From positions 1 through 17,526 of the forward strand of contig JBFHJN010000053.1 of assembly GCA_041595875.1 (NCBI GenBank): a DNA stretch of 17,526 nucleotides, written 5' to 3'. Position numbers and translations under genes: made by a program. The notes below the pieces were generated by a model. It had not been told where the DNA came from. It worked only from the letters and a program-made list of their open reading frames with translations, and ran no database searches. The number at the start of each line of letters is the position of its first letter. Positions within the stretch are counted from its first letter, which is position 1. This document shows positions 1 to 8,228 of the stretch, one piece after another. This DNA is from UBA2279 sp041595875 (GTDB lineage Bacteria > Actinomycetota > Coriobacteriia > Anaerosomatales > Anaerosomataceae).

Positions 1-1
1 C

Positions 2-1288
2 GGGAACCTCTCGGAAGAGCCCATCTGCACGGGTAACGCCGAGGCCCTGGCACGGCTTGACGGCATCGCTGACGCGTTTCTGATGCACGACCGCGACATC
101 TACTCGCGCTATGACGACTCGGTGACCCGCGTGGTGCGCGGGACGACCGAGATGGTGCGCCGGGCGCGCGGTTATGCGCCCTTCCCCCTCAGACTGCCAT
201 TCGAGAGCGACGCCGCGATCTTCGCGGCGGGTCCCGAGCAGAAGAACACCTTCACTCTCGTGAAAGGCGACTATGCGTTCGTGAGCCAGCATATCGGCGA
301 CATGGAGAACGCCGAGACGCTCGATCACTACGAGCGCACCCTCGACCTCTACAAGAGGTTGTTCCGGATACAGCCTGAACTGGTCGCCTACGACCTGCAC
401 CCCGAGTACCTCTCCACCAAATACGCGCTTGCGCTCGACCTGCCGAGCGTCGGCGTCCAGCACCATCACGCGCATGTGGTGGGAGTGGCCGCCGAGCACG
501 GTGTCACCGGTCCCTTCGTGGGCGTGGCGTTGGACGGGACCGGATACGGGACCGACGGCCACATCTGGGGTGGAGAAGTACTCCTCGCCCGCTGGGACGG
601 GTTCACCCGCTTCGCGCACCTCAGCGAGATGCCGCTTGTGGGAGGCGCCGCGGCCATCCGCAGGCCGGCGCGCATGGCCGTCTCGGCGCTTCAGACGGCG
701 GGACTCCTTGGCCACCCCGGCGCCGATGCGCTGCGCTCTCGACTGGCCGAGGGTGAAGAGAGCACCCTGCTCACCATGATGGAGCGCGGCATCAACAGCC
801 TGCCGACATCATCGATGGGCAGGCTGTTCGACGCGGTGGCGGCACTGTGCGGCATTCGCGACGATGCGCTCTACGAAGGGCAGGCGGCCATCGAGCTCGA
901 GGCCGCCGCAGATCCCACGGCCACAGGCGAGTACCGCTTCGGCTTCACGGGTGATGAGCCGGTCGTCATCGACAGCGCTCCGGTGCTTGCCGCCATCCTC
1001 GATGACATCGTTGCGGGCGTGCCCTCGTCCGTGATCTCCACGCGCTTCCACCGTGGTGTTGTTGCGGCTATAGTTGATGCATCCTCCCGGGCATCTGATA
1101 CGCTTGGGACCACGACCGTCACCATGGCAGGCGGGGTCTTCATGAACCGGCTGGTCCTCGGCGGGACGATGGAGCATCTGAGTTCCGCCGGCATGCGCGC
1201 GCTCACCCATGTGCGCCTCCCTGTGAACGATGGTGGGATTTCTTACGGTCAGGCCGTGGTGGCCTGGGCGAGACGACACGAAGTCTGA
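2..1288 (+). CDS. hypF: HypF carbamoyltransferase, C-terminal part (5' end outside window)
   Basis: HypF makes the thiocarbamoyl group on HypE that becomes the cyanide ligands of the NiFe-hydrogenase active site. The frame is open from base 2 with no start codon of its own. The first visible residues (GNLSEEPI, then IADAFLMHDRDI) match the end of the YrdC-like domain of HypF, so the acylphosphatase, zinc-finger and most of the YrdC domain lie upstream. The rest is the Kae1-like domain: the metal-binding HHHAH motif is encoded at 461-475, followed by the nucleotide-binding stretch DGTGYGTDGHIWGGE and, near the end, GGVFMNRLV. About 428 residues are visible, as expected for the C-terminal half of a protein of roughly 750. 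The ATG at 83 is internal to the domain and is not the start. TsaD/Kae1 is excluded by the YrdC-type N-terminus and by the hypCDE neighbours. hypC follows after 16 nt. Confidence 0.95.
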   Translation, partial: GNLSEEPICTGNAEALARLDGIADAFLMHDRDIYSRYDDSVTRVVRGTTEMVRRARGYAPFPLRLPFESDAAIFAAGPEQKNTFTLVKGDYAFVSQHIGDMENAETLDHYERTLDLYKRLFRIQPELVAYDLHPEYLSTKYALALDLPSVGVQHHHAHVVGVAAEHGVTGPFVGVALDGTGYGTDGHIWGGEVLLARWDGFTRFAHLSEMPLVGGAAAIRRPARMAVSALQTAGLLGHPGADALRSRLAEGEESTLLTMMERGINSLPTSSMGRLFDAVAALCGIRDDALYEGQAAIELEAAADPTATGEYRFGFTGDEPVVIDSAPVLAAILDDIVAGVPSSVISTRFHRGVVAAIVDASSRASDTLGTTTVTMAGGVFMNRLVLGGTMEHLSSAGMRALTHVRLPVNDGGISYGQAVVAWARRHEV

Positions 1289-1304
1289 ATGGACGGAGGA
1301 CGAC

Positions 1305-1565
1305 ATGTGCCTTGCGATTCCCGCGAAGATCATCGAGCAGCCAGAAGGCAGCCCTGTAGCAACGGTGGATATCCTTGGTGTCACGCGTCAGGTGAACGTC
1401 ATGATGGTGCCCAACGCCAAGCCCGGTGATCACATCCTGGTACACGCCGGCTTCGCCATCGAGGTGATCTCCGAGCAGTTCGCTGCCGAGACACTCGAGA
1501 TCATCAAGGAGTACGGCATCCCCACCGAGTACGAGGAAGTCGGCCCGGAAGCCGAGGCCTCATGA
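1305..1565 (+). CDS. hypC: HypC hydrogenase maturation chaperone
   Basis: Small chaperone (86 aa) that carries the Fe(CN)2CO unit with HypD and delivers it to the large subunit of NiFe hydrogenases. The start is fixed by the family signature MCLAIP: Cys2, essential in HypC, must follow the initiator Met. A good ribosome binding site (GGAGGA, 1295-1300) ends 4 nt before this ATG, whereas the upstream in-frame ATG at 1230 lies inside hypF. The core GVTRQVNVMMVP and the GDHILVHAGFAI segment with conserved His47 are typical. Length is normal for HypC/HupF. The stop overlaps the hypD start (ATGA, 1562-1565), indicating translational coupling. Confidence 0.96.
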   Translation: MCLAIPAKIIEQPEGSPVATVDILGVTRQVNVMMVPNAKPGDHILVHAGFAIEVISEQFAAETLEIIKEYGIPTEYEEVGPEAEAS

Positions 1566-2659
1566 GCGACCTTGTGTCGGGCTTTCGCGATCCCGATGTC
1601 GCCCGACGCATCATCGACGAACTGCAGCGTGTCGCCACCCGCCCATGCAAGCTCATGGAGGTGTGCGGCACTCACACGATGGCCATCGCGAAGAACGGCC
1701 TGCGCGATGTCATGCCACAGACCGTCAAGCTGCTCTCAGGCCCCGGTTGCCCTGTCTGCGTGACCGCCAACGCCGAGATCGACATGGCCATCGAGGTCGG
1801 CCGTCAGCCGGGAGTGATCCTCACCACCTTCGGCGACATGATCAAGGTGCCGGGAAGCTACTCCTCGCTCTCCCAGGAGAAAGCGGACGGACGCGATGTG
1901 CGCATCGTGTACTCTCCGCTGGACTCGCTGACCATCGCCGAGAACAACCCCGACAAGCACGTCGTGTTCCTGGGCGTAGGGTTTGAGACCACCGCACCTG
2001 CAGTGGCCCTCACCATCCGAGAGGCCGCCTCCCGCGGCCTTGAGAACTGGTCGGCGCTCTCGCTGCACAAGACCGTCCCTGCAGCGCTCGAGGCGCTGGT
2101 CAACGATCCCGATGTGCAGATCAACGGCTTCATCCTGCCAGGCCATGTGTCCACGATCATCGGCGTGGAGCCGTATCTTTTCCTCGCCGAGAAGTACTCG
2201 GTACCGTGCGTGATCACCGGTTTCGAGCCGGTCGACGTGCTCCAGGGCGTCTACATGCTGGCCAAGCAGCTCGCGGACGGTCGCGCAGAGGTGGAGATCG
2301 CCTACAAGCGGGCAGTCATGCAGGATGGGAACCCGGCGGCAGTGGCCGCTATGAACGAGATGTTCGAAGCCACGGATGCCGAGTGGCGGGGCATCGGCGT
2401 CATCCCGGGCACGGGCCTTGCGATCCGTCCTGAGTTCGCGCGCTACGACGCCACAAAGCGCGTGCCTGTGACTCCGCCTGAACCACGGGAGATCAAGGGC
2501 TGCCAGTGCGGCGACGTACTGCGGGGCGTCGTGCTCCCTTACGAGTGCAAGCTCTTCGGCAAGGGTTGCACGCCGGAGCACCCCATCGGCCCGTGCATGG
2601 TGTCTTCCGAGGGCTCGTGTGCGGCGTACTATCGCTACACAGACTACGGCAAGGCCTAG
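1562..2659 (+). CDS. hypD: HypD Fe-S hydrogenase maturation protein
   Basis: HypD (365 aa) is the Fe-S scaffold on which the Fe(CN)2CO group of NiFe hydrogenase is assembled with HypC and HypE. Visible hallmarks are the catalytic CGTHT motif (Cys35), the GPGCPVCVT motif (Cys63, Cys66) and the TFGDMIKVPGS segment. The C-terminal cysteine-rich region (Cys314, 316, 329, 336, 345, 353) contains the 4Fe-4S ligands. Length equals that of characterised HypD proteins. Start and stop overlap with hypC (ATGA), and hypE follows after 33 nt. All key residues are present, so it should be functional. Confidence 0.97.
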   Translation: MSDLVSGFRDPDVARRIIDELQRVATRPCKLMEVCGTHTMAIAKNGLRDVMPQTVKLLSGPGCPVCVTANAEIDMAIEVGRQPGVILTTFGDMIKVPGSYSSLSQEKADGRDVRIVYSPLDSLTIAENNPDKHVVFLGVGFETTAPAVALTIREAASRGLENWSALSLHKTVPAALEALVNDPDVQINGFILPGHVSTIIGVEPYLFLAEKYSVPCVITGFEPVDVLQGVYMLAKQLADGRAEVEIAYKRAVMQDGNPAAVAAMNEMFEATDAEWRGIGVIPGTGLAIRPEFARYDATKRVPVTPPEPREIKGCQCGDVLRGVVLPYECKLFGKGCTPEHPIGPCMVSSEGSCAAYYRYTDYGKA

Positions 2660-2692
2660 AGCCTGCCGTTCTTTCTTGAGGGAGGGATCGCG

Positions 2693-3703
2693 ATGCGACA
2701 GGATCGTATTTTGCTTGCGCACGGCAGTGGCGGCACCATGATGCGCGAGCTCATCGAGGACGTCTTCATGGCGGGATTCGCCGATGACGTGCTCATGCGT
2801 ATGGACGATGCGGCGGCGCTCGACTTCCCCGCCCCACGTCTTGCCATCAGCACGGATACCTATGTGGTGAACCCGCTCTTCTTCCCGGGTGGAGACATCG
2901 GTCGTCTCGCCATCTGCGGCACGGTCAACGACATCGCCACCTCAGGCGCCACGCCCCTCTACCTTTCTGTGGGCTTTGTGCTGGAGGAGGGCATGCCCGT
3001 AGAAGACCTCCGGCGCATCCTCGTCTCCATGCGAGACGCGGCCGCCGAGGCGGGCGTTCGCATCGTCACCGGCGACACGAAGGTGGTCGAGAAGGGCCAC
3101 GGTGACGGCTGCTACATCAACACCGCGGGCGTGGGCGCACTGGCCGAAGGCCTCGACTTGTCGGGCTCTCACTGCAAGCCGGGTGACGTCGTGCTCCTCT
3201 CGGGCACGCTGGGCGACCACGGCATCGCTGTCATCTCCACGCGCGAAGGGCTCTCCTTCTCCACCGACATCCAGACTGACGCGGCGCCTCTGAACGCGCT
3301 TATCGCCGCCGTCCTGGAGGCCGCCCCCGACGTCCGCTGCTTCCGCGATCCCACGCGCGGTGGCCTGGCCTCCACGCTCAACGAGCTCGCGAGCGCATCT
3401 GAGGTCTCGATCACGGTCGAGGAGAGCTCCGTGCCCGTGCTCGACCAGGTCCGGGGTGCGAGCGAGATGCTGGGTTACGACGTCTTCCAGGTGGCCAACG
3501 AGGGCAAGATGGTGGCGGTCGTACCGGCCGAGCAGGCCGAAGCCGCCCTGAACGCCATGCGCAACGCTCCCTACGGATCGGCTGCGGCGATCATCGGTAC
3601 GGTTGCCGAGAGCCCCGCCGGCAAGGTGTATGTGAAGACCCCGTTCGGCGCGACGCGGATCATGGACATGCTCGTGGGCGAGCAGTTGCCCCGGATCTGC
3701 TGA
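2693..3703 (+). CDS. hypE: HypE carbamoyl dehydratase
   Basis: HypE (336 aa) is an ATP-dependent dehydratase of the PurM/ThiL/SelD fold. It converts the carbamoyl group received from HypF on its C-terminal cysteine into a thiocyanate that is passed to HypC-HypD. The N-terminal LLAHGSGGTMM motif, the FRDPTRGG segment and the terminal PRIC with Cys336 as last residue are all present, so the essential swinging C-terminus is intact. The start at 2693 has a strong purine-rich site (GAGGGAGGG, about 2678-2686). It is the last hyp gene in view; hypA and hypB are not here. The next gene begins 6 nt after the stop. Confidence 0.97.
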   Translation: MRQDRILLAHGSGGTMMRELIEDVFMAGFADDVLMRMDDAAALDFPAPRLAISTDTYVVNPLFFPGGDIGRLAICGTVNDIATSGATPLYLSVGFVLEEGMPVEDLRRILVSMRDAAAEAGVRIVTGDTKVVEKGHGDGCYINTAGVGALAEGLDLSGSHCKPGDVVLLSGTLGDHGIAVISTREGLSFSTDIQTDAAPLNALIAAVLEAAPDVRCFRDPTRGGLASTLNELASASEVSITVEESSVPVLDQVRGASEMLGYDVFQVANEGKMVAVVPAEQAEAALNAMRNAPYGSAAAIIGTVAESPAGKVYVKTPFGATRIMDMLVGEQLPRIC

Positions 3704-3709
3704 CAGCCG

Positions 3710-4639
3710 ATGATTCGTCCCGCTCGTAAGGACACCGCCTCCGGCCTCGCACTGATCTTGTTTGCAGGGATCATCTGGGGAACGATTCCGCTTGTCCTGG
3801 ACGCCGTCGGCAACATCCATCCTGTTGTCATCGTGTTCTACCGGGTGGGCCTTTCGGCGCTTGTCATCGCGGTGATCGCGCCTTTCGCCGGAACGCTTCA
3901 AGAACTCAGGTCCCTCTCGCGGCGCAAATGGATAGGGCTTATCGCAAACGGCGCGCTGCTGGCGCTCAACTGGGTGCTGTTCTTCTCGGGACTGCGGCTG
4001 GCCGGCGTTGCGGTGGGCGAGATCTTGGGCTACACCGGCCCGGTGTGGGTGGCGTTCTTGCTGCCGCTCGTGCTCAAGGAGCGCTTCGATCGCCGCGTCC
4101 TGGTGCCGCTTGCGCTTGCGCTTGGCGGCACGGTCACGGTCCTGCTGGCAACGGCCGGGCACGAAGCGGGGCCGTCCGTCCTGCTGGGCGGAGCGATCGC
4201 GTCGGCCTCATCGCTCACCTACTCCATACTCATCCTGAACTCCAAGCGGCTCCTAGGCGGGGTCAGCCCTATCGCACTGATGCTAGTTGAAGACACAACG
4301 GCCGCCCTGCTGCTCGCTCCGGCGCTGCTGTGGTTCAGCGGGCCGTCGACACCCGGCGAATGGGGAGCGCTGACGGTGCTGGCCCTTGTCCAGACCGTCA
4401 TCACAGGGTTCATGTTCCTTGCGGGCCTCAAGCGCGTCCGCGCTGACCACGGTGCCATCCTCACCTACGCCGAGCCCATCAGCGCGGTCATCTTCGGCGC
4501 CATCTTCCTCGGCCAATCTTTGACGACACCGGTGCTGTTTGGTGGGACACTGGTGATAGCAGGGGGAATCATTGTCGCTAGAATGGAACCGGCTCCGGCG
4601 ATCGAAGCACCAAGCCTCGTCACGGACCTGAACCCGTAA
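3710..4639 (+). CDS. EamA/DMT-family permease
   Basis: A 309-residue integral membrane protein with about ten hydrophobic segments arranged as two EamA repeats (approximately residues 12-142 and 155-292). The typical start of the first repeat, a small hydrophobic helix with IIWGTIPLV, is followed by conserved E and P residues in the third and fourth helices (GEILGYTGPVWVAFLLPLVLKE). The second repeat has the characteristic YAEPISAVIFG in its penultimate part. DMT transporters export or exchange metabolites and amino acids; the substrate cannot be read from sequence. It begins 6 nt after hypE with no convincing Shine-Dalgarno, suggesting coupling to hypE translation. Its own 3' end carries the ribosome binding site of the next gene. 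A role in hydrogenase maturation (for example metal supply) is possible but unsupported. Confidence 0.85.
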   Translation: MIRPARKDTASGLALILFAGIIWGTIPLVLDAVGNIHPVVIVFYRVGLSALVIAVIAPFAGTLQELRSLSRRKWIGLIANGALLALNWVLFFSGLRLAGVAVGEILGYTGPVWVAFLLPLVLKERFDRRVLVPLALALGGTVTVLLATAGHEAGPSVLLGGAIASASSLTYSILILNSKRLLGGVSPIALMLVEDTTAALLLAPALLWFSGPSTPGEWGALTVLALVQTVITGFMFLAGLKRVRADHGAILTYAEPISAVIFGAIFLGQSLTTPVLFGGTLVIAGGIIVARMEPAPAIEAPSLVTDLNP

Positions 4640-4643
4640 GGAG
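4638..4643 (+). promoter_or_regulatory. Ribosome binding site that decides the pgi start
   Basis: AAGGAG overlaps the stop codon region of the permease gene. An ATG at 4644 follows with zero spacing and cannot be used efficiently; the in-frame ATG at 4650 has the normal 6-nt spacing. Confidence 0.7.
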
Positions 4644-4649
4644 ATGGCC

Positions 4650-6299
4650 ATGGACGCGCTACAACGGCTCATCGAGGCTGACGCGATCGACCGGCTCAAC
4701 GGACGTGACGCGAGCTTGTACTGCGAGAACTTCGACGACCGCATACCGATCGTCCAGCGCATGGGGTGGACGGACCTGGCGACCAAGGCCTCGGGCCGGA
4801 TGGCGCTTCTGGACAACCTGATGAAAGCGATGGTCGAGGAGGGCGCGGACGACCTGGTCTTGCTGGGTATGGGCGGCTCATCGCTCGCCCCGCTGGTCTT
4901 CTCCCGGGTCATCGGCTCGGGTCCCAGAATGCCCCGGCTGCACGTCTTGGACACCACGTCACCCCTGGCGGTGAAGTCGCTGCTGGACACGCTCGACCCC
5001 GACCGCACCTTCTTCATCCTGGCATCGAAGTCCGGCAGCACGGTGGAGCCGCTTTCCCTCTACGCGATCTTCAGGCAGTGGATGGAGTCCGCGATGCCGC
5101 GCCCCGCTGCGGGTCGTCGTTTCATCGTGATCACCGATCCGGGCTCACCGCTTGAAAAGCTCCGGCAGCGCGAACTGATGCGCGTGACGCTCGCAGCACC
5201 GGCTACCGTAGGCGGTCGCTACTCGGCACTGAGCATGTTCGGCCTCGCTCCGGCGGCGCTTCTGGGTATCGACATGCCCACTCTCGTGGCGCGCGCCCAG
5301 GAGATGGAGCAAGCCTGCAAAGCTCCAGCCGAGAAGAACCCCGGTGCGCTCCTGGCCGCCTGGATCACCGACCGATACGAGTCCGGCCGGGACAAACTCA
5401 CGCTCGTGTGCTCGCCGACACTGCGCTCGTTCGGACTCTGGATAGAACAGCTGGTGGCCGAGTCCATAGGCAAAGACGGCAAGGGCATCGTCCCCGTGGT
5501 GGAGCAGAGCACCTCGATCCCCACGGGCTACGGGTCGGACCGCGCCGTGATCGTCATCCGCTTCGCCGACGACGACGAACTGCACACCTGGTCTAAGGCG
5601 GCGGCCTCGGACACCCCCGTGTTCGAGCTGGTCCTCAACGATACCTACGACATCGGGGTAGAGTTCCTCCGATGGGAATATGCAGTGGCCCTCACAGGGT
5701 TCTTGCTGGGCGTCAACCCGTTCGATGAGCCCAACGTCACAGAGGCCAAGAAGGCCACGATGGCGATCTTGGCAGGCGAGTCGTCCGCTCCTCGCGCCAG
5801 TCTGGACTTCGACGGCACCTGGATCACCTTCGCGGGCGGGCTGAGCGCTCCAACGACCCCGCCCGCCAACCGTATCGAAGCGCTCAAGGAGCTTCTCGGC
5901 ACGGTGAACGAGGGCGACTACATCGCGATTCTAGCCTACCTCCCCGAGGAGAAACGGCTGCTGATGCCGCTGCGCACAGCCAGCAAGCATGTGGCGGACG
6001 CAACCGGGGCCCCTGTCTGCCTGGAGCTAGGACCGCGGTATCTTCACTCGACCGGACAGTTGCACAAAGGAGGTCCGAACACGGGCGTGTTCCTGGTGCT
6101 CACCACACGCGATCACACCGACTTCGAGATCCCCAGACAGGACTTCCGCCTGGCGGCGCTGCATCGCGCCCAGGCAGAGGGAGACATCGTCACGCTGGCC
6201 GCCCACGACAGGCGCGTGATGCGTGTTGACCTTCCGGGCGCGTCCCCCCATGAGATCGCCATGTTTGCCGACGACCTGATGGCGGCGTCAAACAGCTGA
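4650..6299 (+). CDS. pgi: Glucose-6-phosphate isomerase, transaldolase/PGI-fusion type but stand-alone
   Basis: Interconverts glucose 6-phosphate and fructose 6-phosphate in glycolysis and gluconeogenesis. The 549-residue protein has two SIS-type sugar-phosphate domains. In the first, LLGMGGSSLAP and then SKSGSTVEP form the phosphate-binding loops. The region with GKGIVPVVEQ and a following PFDEPNVTEAK matches the isomerase half of bifunctional transaldolase/PGI proteins. Near the C-terminus LHSTGQLHKGGPNTG supplies the His and Lys expected of the active site. No transaldolase domain precedes it: the upstream gene is a permease ending at 4639. I chose the second of two close ATGs (4650) because the AAGGAG at 4638-4643 directly abuts the first ATG (4644) but is 6 nt from the second. 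It may be cotranscribed with the hyp genes, and strong hairpins follow its stop. Confidence 0.9.
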   Translation: MDALQRLIEADAIDRLNGRDASLYCENFDDRIPIVQRMGWTDLATKASGRMALLDNLMKAMVEEGADDLVLLGMGGSSLAPLVFSRVIGSGPRMPRLHVLDTTSPLAVKSLLDTLDPDRTFFILASKSGSTVEPLSLYAIFRQWMESAMPRPAAGRRFIVITDPGSPLEKLRQRELMRVTLAAPATVGGRYSALSMFGLAPAALLGIDMPTLVARAQEMEQACKAPAEKNPGALLAAWITDRYESGRDKLTLVCSPTLRSFGLWIEQLVAESIGKDGKGIVPVVEQSTSIPTGYGSDRAVIVIRFADDDELHTWSKAAASDTPVFELVLNDTYDIGVEFLRWEYAVALTGFLLGVNPFDEPNVTEAKKATMAILAGESSAPRASLDFDGTWITFAGGLSAPTTPPANRIEALKELLGTVNEGDYIAILAYLPEEKRLLMPLRTASKHVADATGAPVCLELGPRYLHSTGQLHKGGPNTGVFLVLTTRDHTDFEIPRQDFRLAALHRAQAEGDIVTLAAHDRRVMRVDLPGASPHEIAMFADDLMAASNS

Positions 6300-6313
6300 C
6301 CGCAACAACAGTG

Positions 6314-6344
6314 GTGCCGGCCCTTCGAGATGAAGGGCCGGCAC
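6314..6344. terminator. Strong 13-bp hairpin between convergent genes
   Basis: A perfect 13-bp inverted repeat (GTGCCGGCCCTTC at 6314-6326, complement at 6332-6344) with a 5-nt loop lies 15 nt after the pgi stop. No uridine run follows on the plus strand; on the minus strand a weak TGTTGTTG follows. It is probably a transcription barrier for pgi and possibly for actP from the other side. Confidence 0.6.
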
Positions 6345-6350
6345 CGTCTC

Positions 6351-6374
6351 GAAGCTCCCTGGGGGTGGAGCTTC
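6351..6374. terminator. Second hairpin in the convergent intergenic region
   Basis: A perfect 8-bp inverted repeat (GAAGCTCC at 6351-6358, complement at 6367-6374) with an 8-nt G-rich loop. It lies 6 nt after the first hairpin and 19 nt from the actP stop. No T-tract on either side, so rho-independent activity is uncertain; tandem hairpins between convergent genes commonly act as bidirectional terminators. Confidence 0.45.
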
Positions 6375-6393
6375 GCCCTGGAATAGGGACGCT

Positions 6394-8226
6394 CTAGTGC
6401 TTGGCGAACAAGGTGCCCACCTTGTCCAGACCAAGTTCCCGCTCGTGCCGTTCATGAGCGGTTCCGTGGATCCGCATCCAGATCTCGTCCACGTTCTTGG
6501 GCAGCTGCCCATCCATCTTGCTCACGATGATGATCGTGGCGATGGCCAGCGGGAACGTGAACAGCGTCGGGAAGGTCAGTCCTCCCAGGAAGCCGAACAA
6601 GCCAGTCTTCCCGATGACGCCAAGCTGCGCCAGGATGTTGAGCACGATGATGAAGATCGAGCCGCCGCCACCCACGATCATGCCGGAGATGGCACCGCGC
6701 TCAGTTGTCCCCTTCCACCAGATGCCTGTGAGCAGCATCGGCACGAACGCACCCGCACCCACTGCGAACGCCCAGGTCACCATCATGGCGATCAGAGCCG
6801 GATACGCCTGGTCCAGACCAGAAGCGGGGATCCCGAGACCGATGCCCATAGCGATGAGCGCGAAGATGACAACGGAGGTCTTGCCTACGAAGACGCGCTG
6901 CTTCTCACTGGCATTGGGGTTGACGTACTTCTCATAGACGTCATGACCAACGGCCGAGGCAGACGCGATGAGCAGTCCACCGATGGTGGAGAACATCGCC
7001 GCAAAGGCGCCCGCCGAGACGACACCCATCAGCCATTCCCCGCCCAGGATCTGAGCGATGGTGGGCATGATGGCGTCCGGCTTGACGAGCATGCCGTTCA
7101 CATAGTCGGCCGTGGCAGGAGCGGTACCACCCGCTACCGCATCGCGGATCATGCCGATACCGGCAAGGCCGACGATCGGGGCAAGGATGTAGAATACGCC
7201 GATGAACACCAGGACCCAGAACGTGGAGCGACGGGCGGCGGCGCCTGACGGATTGGTGTAGTACCGGTTGAGGATGTGCGGCAGACCGGCAGTGCCCAAG
7301 ACCAGCGCCAGCACCATGGAGAACTGGTCGAAGGCGTTGTAGCGGTGACCGGGCTCGTTGAACAGCATGTCCCGGGTCTCGTGCAGCTTGTTGACCGCAG
7401 ACAATGCGACCGGGACCTTGGCCTCAGCGTCGCCGGCATCCACAGCGGCCTGGACCGCGGCGAACTCCTCGGCTGTCATGACGCTCTTGGCATTTGCCAG
7501 CATCGCACCATCATCGGCAGTCAGCTGTTCGACCGTCACGACCTTCGTGTTCACCAGCGTGCTCTCCGAGGCCGCCTCGAGTTCTGCCGGATAGCTGAAC
7601 CCGTTACCGAAGGCGAAGAAGACGAGCATGATGATGGCGAAGTTCAGCCACCAGAACTGGAATATCTGGTTCAGCGTCGTGCCCTTCATGCCACCCACGG
7701 CCACGTAGAACATCATGATCGCGGCTACAACGACGACGCCGGACGTGTAGGGATCCATCCCGAAGATGCCGCGTCCGACGAGGATCTTCCACGTCGTCCC
7801 GGCGCCGTACATCTGTGGCGCCATGTAGAACATGCTCGTGATGAGGACCATGACCACCGTGACGAGGCGGATACGGTGAGAACCGAACCGCCCGAAGGCG
7901 AAGTCGGCAACGGTGTACTCACCGAACCGCCGCAGCGCCGAGGCGATGAACAGCACAACGACCATGAAGCCGCCCGCAAAGCCGGCAGCATACCAGACGC
8001 CGTCGAGGCCGGACGCGTAGACCGCTCCCGCAACGCCCAGAAACGAGGCGGCAGAGAGGTAGTCTCCTGAGATCGCTGACGCGTTTGAGAACGAGCCGAC
8101 CTTACGTCCGGCAAGGTAGAAGTCAGCGGTGGTACGGGTGAAACGACGCGAGAAGATCGAGAGCCCGATAGTGAACAAGATCAGGCCGACGACAAGCACG
8201 ATCGCTATGGCATTAAGACTTCCCAC
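6394..8226 (-). CDS. actP: ActP-like sodium/solute (acetate-type) symporter
   Basis: A 610-residue member of the sodium:solute symporter (SSS) family, most like cation/acetate symporters. About 13-14 membrane segments can be seen. Family landmarks are DFYLAGRKVG after the first helix, GGMKGTTLNQIFQ after the fifth, GTAGLPHILNRYYT and the GAFAAMFSTIGGLLIASASAVGHDVY helix, a close match to ActP. Probable role: sodium- or proton-driven uptake of acetate or another short carboxylate across the cytoplasmic membrane; the exact substrate is inferred. Residues 212-300 form a long hydrophilic segment between helices, longer than I expect for E. coli ActP (about 549 aa) and predicted by family topology to be outside the cell. 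The start is GTG at 8226, with AGGAGGGG (8232-8239) 5 nt upstream inside the end of the small partner gene, only 2 nt after that gene's stop: strong translational coupling. Confidence 0.9.
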   Translation of the reverse strand: MGSLNAIAIVLVVGLILFTIGLSIFSRRFTRTTADFYLAGRKVGSFSNASAISGDYLSAASFLGVAGAVYASGLDGVWYAAGFAGGFMVVVLFIASALRRFGEYTVADFAFGRFGSHRIRLVTVVMVLITSMFYMAPQMYGAGTTWKILVGRGIFGMDPYTSGVVVVAAIMMFYVAVGGMKGTTLNQIFQFWWLNFAIIMLVFFAFGNGFSYPAELEAASESTLVNTKVVTVEQLTADDGAMLANAKSVMTAEEFAAVQAAVDAGDAEAKVPVALSAVNKLHETRDMLFNEPGHRYNAFDQFSMVLALVLGTAGLPHILNRYYTNPSGAAARRSTFWVLVFIGVFYILAPIVGLAGIGMIRDAVAGGTAPATADYVNGMLVKPDAIMPTIAQILGGEWLMGVVSAGAFAAMFSTIGGLLIASASAVGHDVYEKYVNPNASEKQRVFVGKTSVVIFALIAMGIGLGIPASGLDQAYPALIAMMVTWAFAVGAGAFVPMLLTGIWWKGTTERGAISGMIVGGGGSIFIIVLNILAQLGVIGKTGLFGFLGGLTFPTLFTFPLAIATIIIVSKMDGQLPKNVDEIWMRIHGTAHERHERELGLDKVGTLFAKH

Positions 8227-8228
8227 CG

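Noticed and set aside
83..85. ATG at 83 as the start of an independent Kae1/TsaD-like gene
   Set aside because: The frame is open upstream and encodes the YrdC-type end motif of HypF in the same frame.
1736..2722. Open frame of 328 codons antisense to hypD
   Set aside because: hypD on the plus strand has every catalytic cysteine; the antisense product has shadow-type composition and no recognisable motif.
2942..4162. Open frame of 406 codons on the minus strand, antisense to hypE and the permease
   Set aside because: Arg/His/Asp-rich composition typical of GC-rich antisense shadow frames, no family resemblance; the plus strand carries two well-supported genes.
2..4639. A complete hydrogenase gene cluster
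   Set aside because: Only maturation genes F, C, D and E are here; no structural subunits, hypA, hypB or endopeptidase can be found in the window.
6397..8070. Long plus-strand frames opposite actP
   Set aside because: Antisense shadows of a well-conserved membrane transporter; products are hydrophilic and His/Asp-rich.
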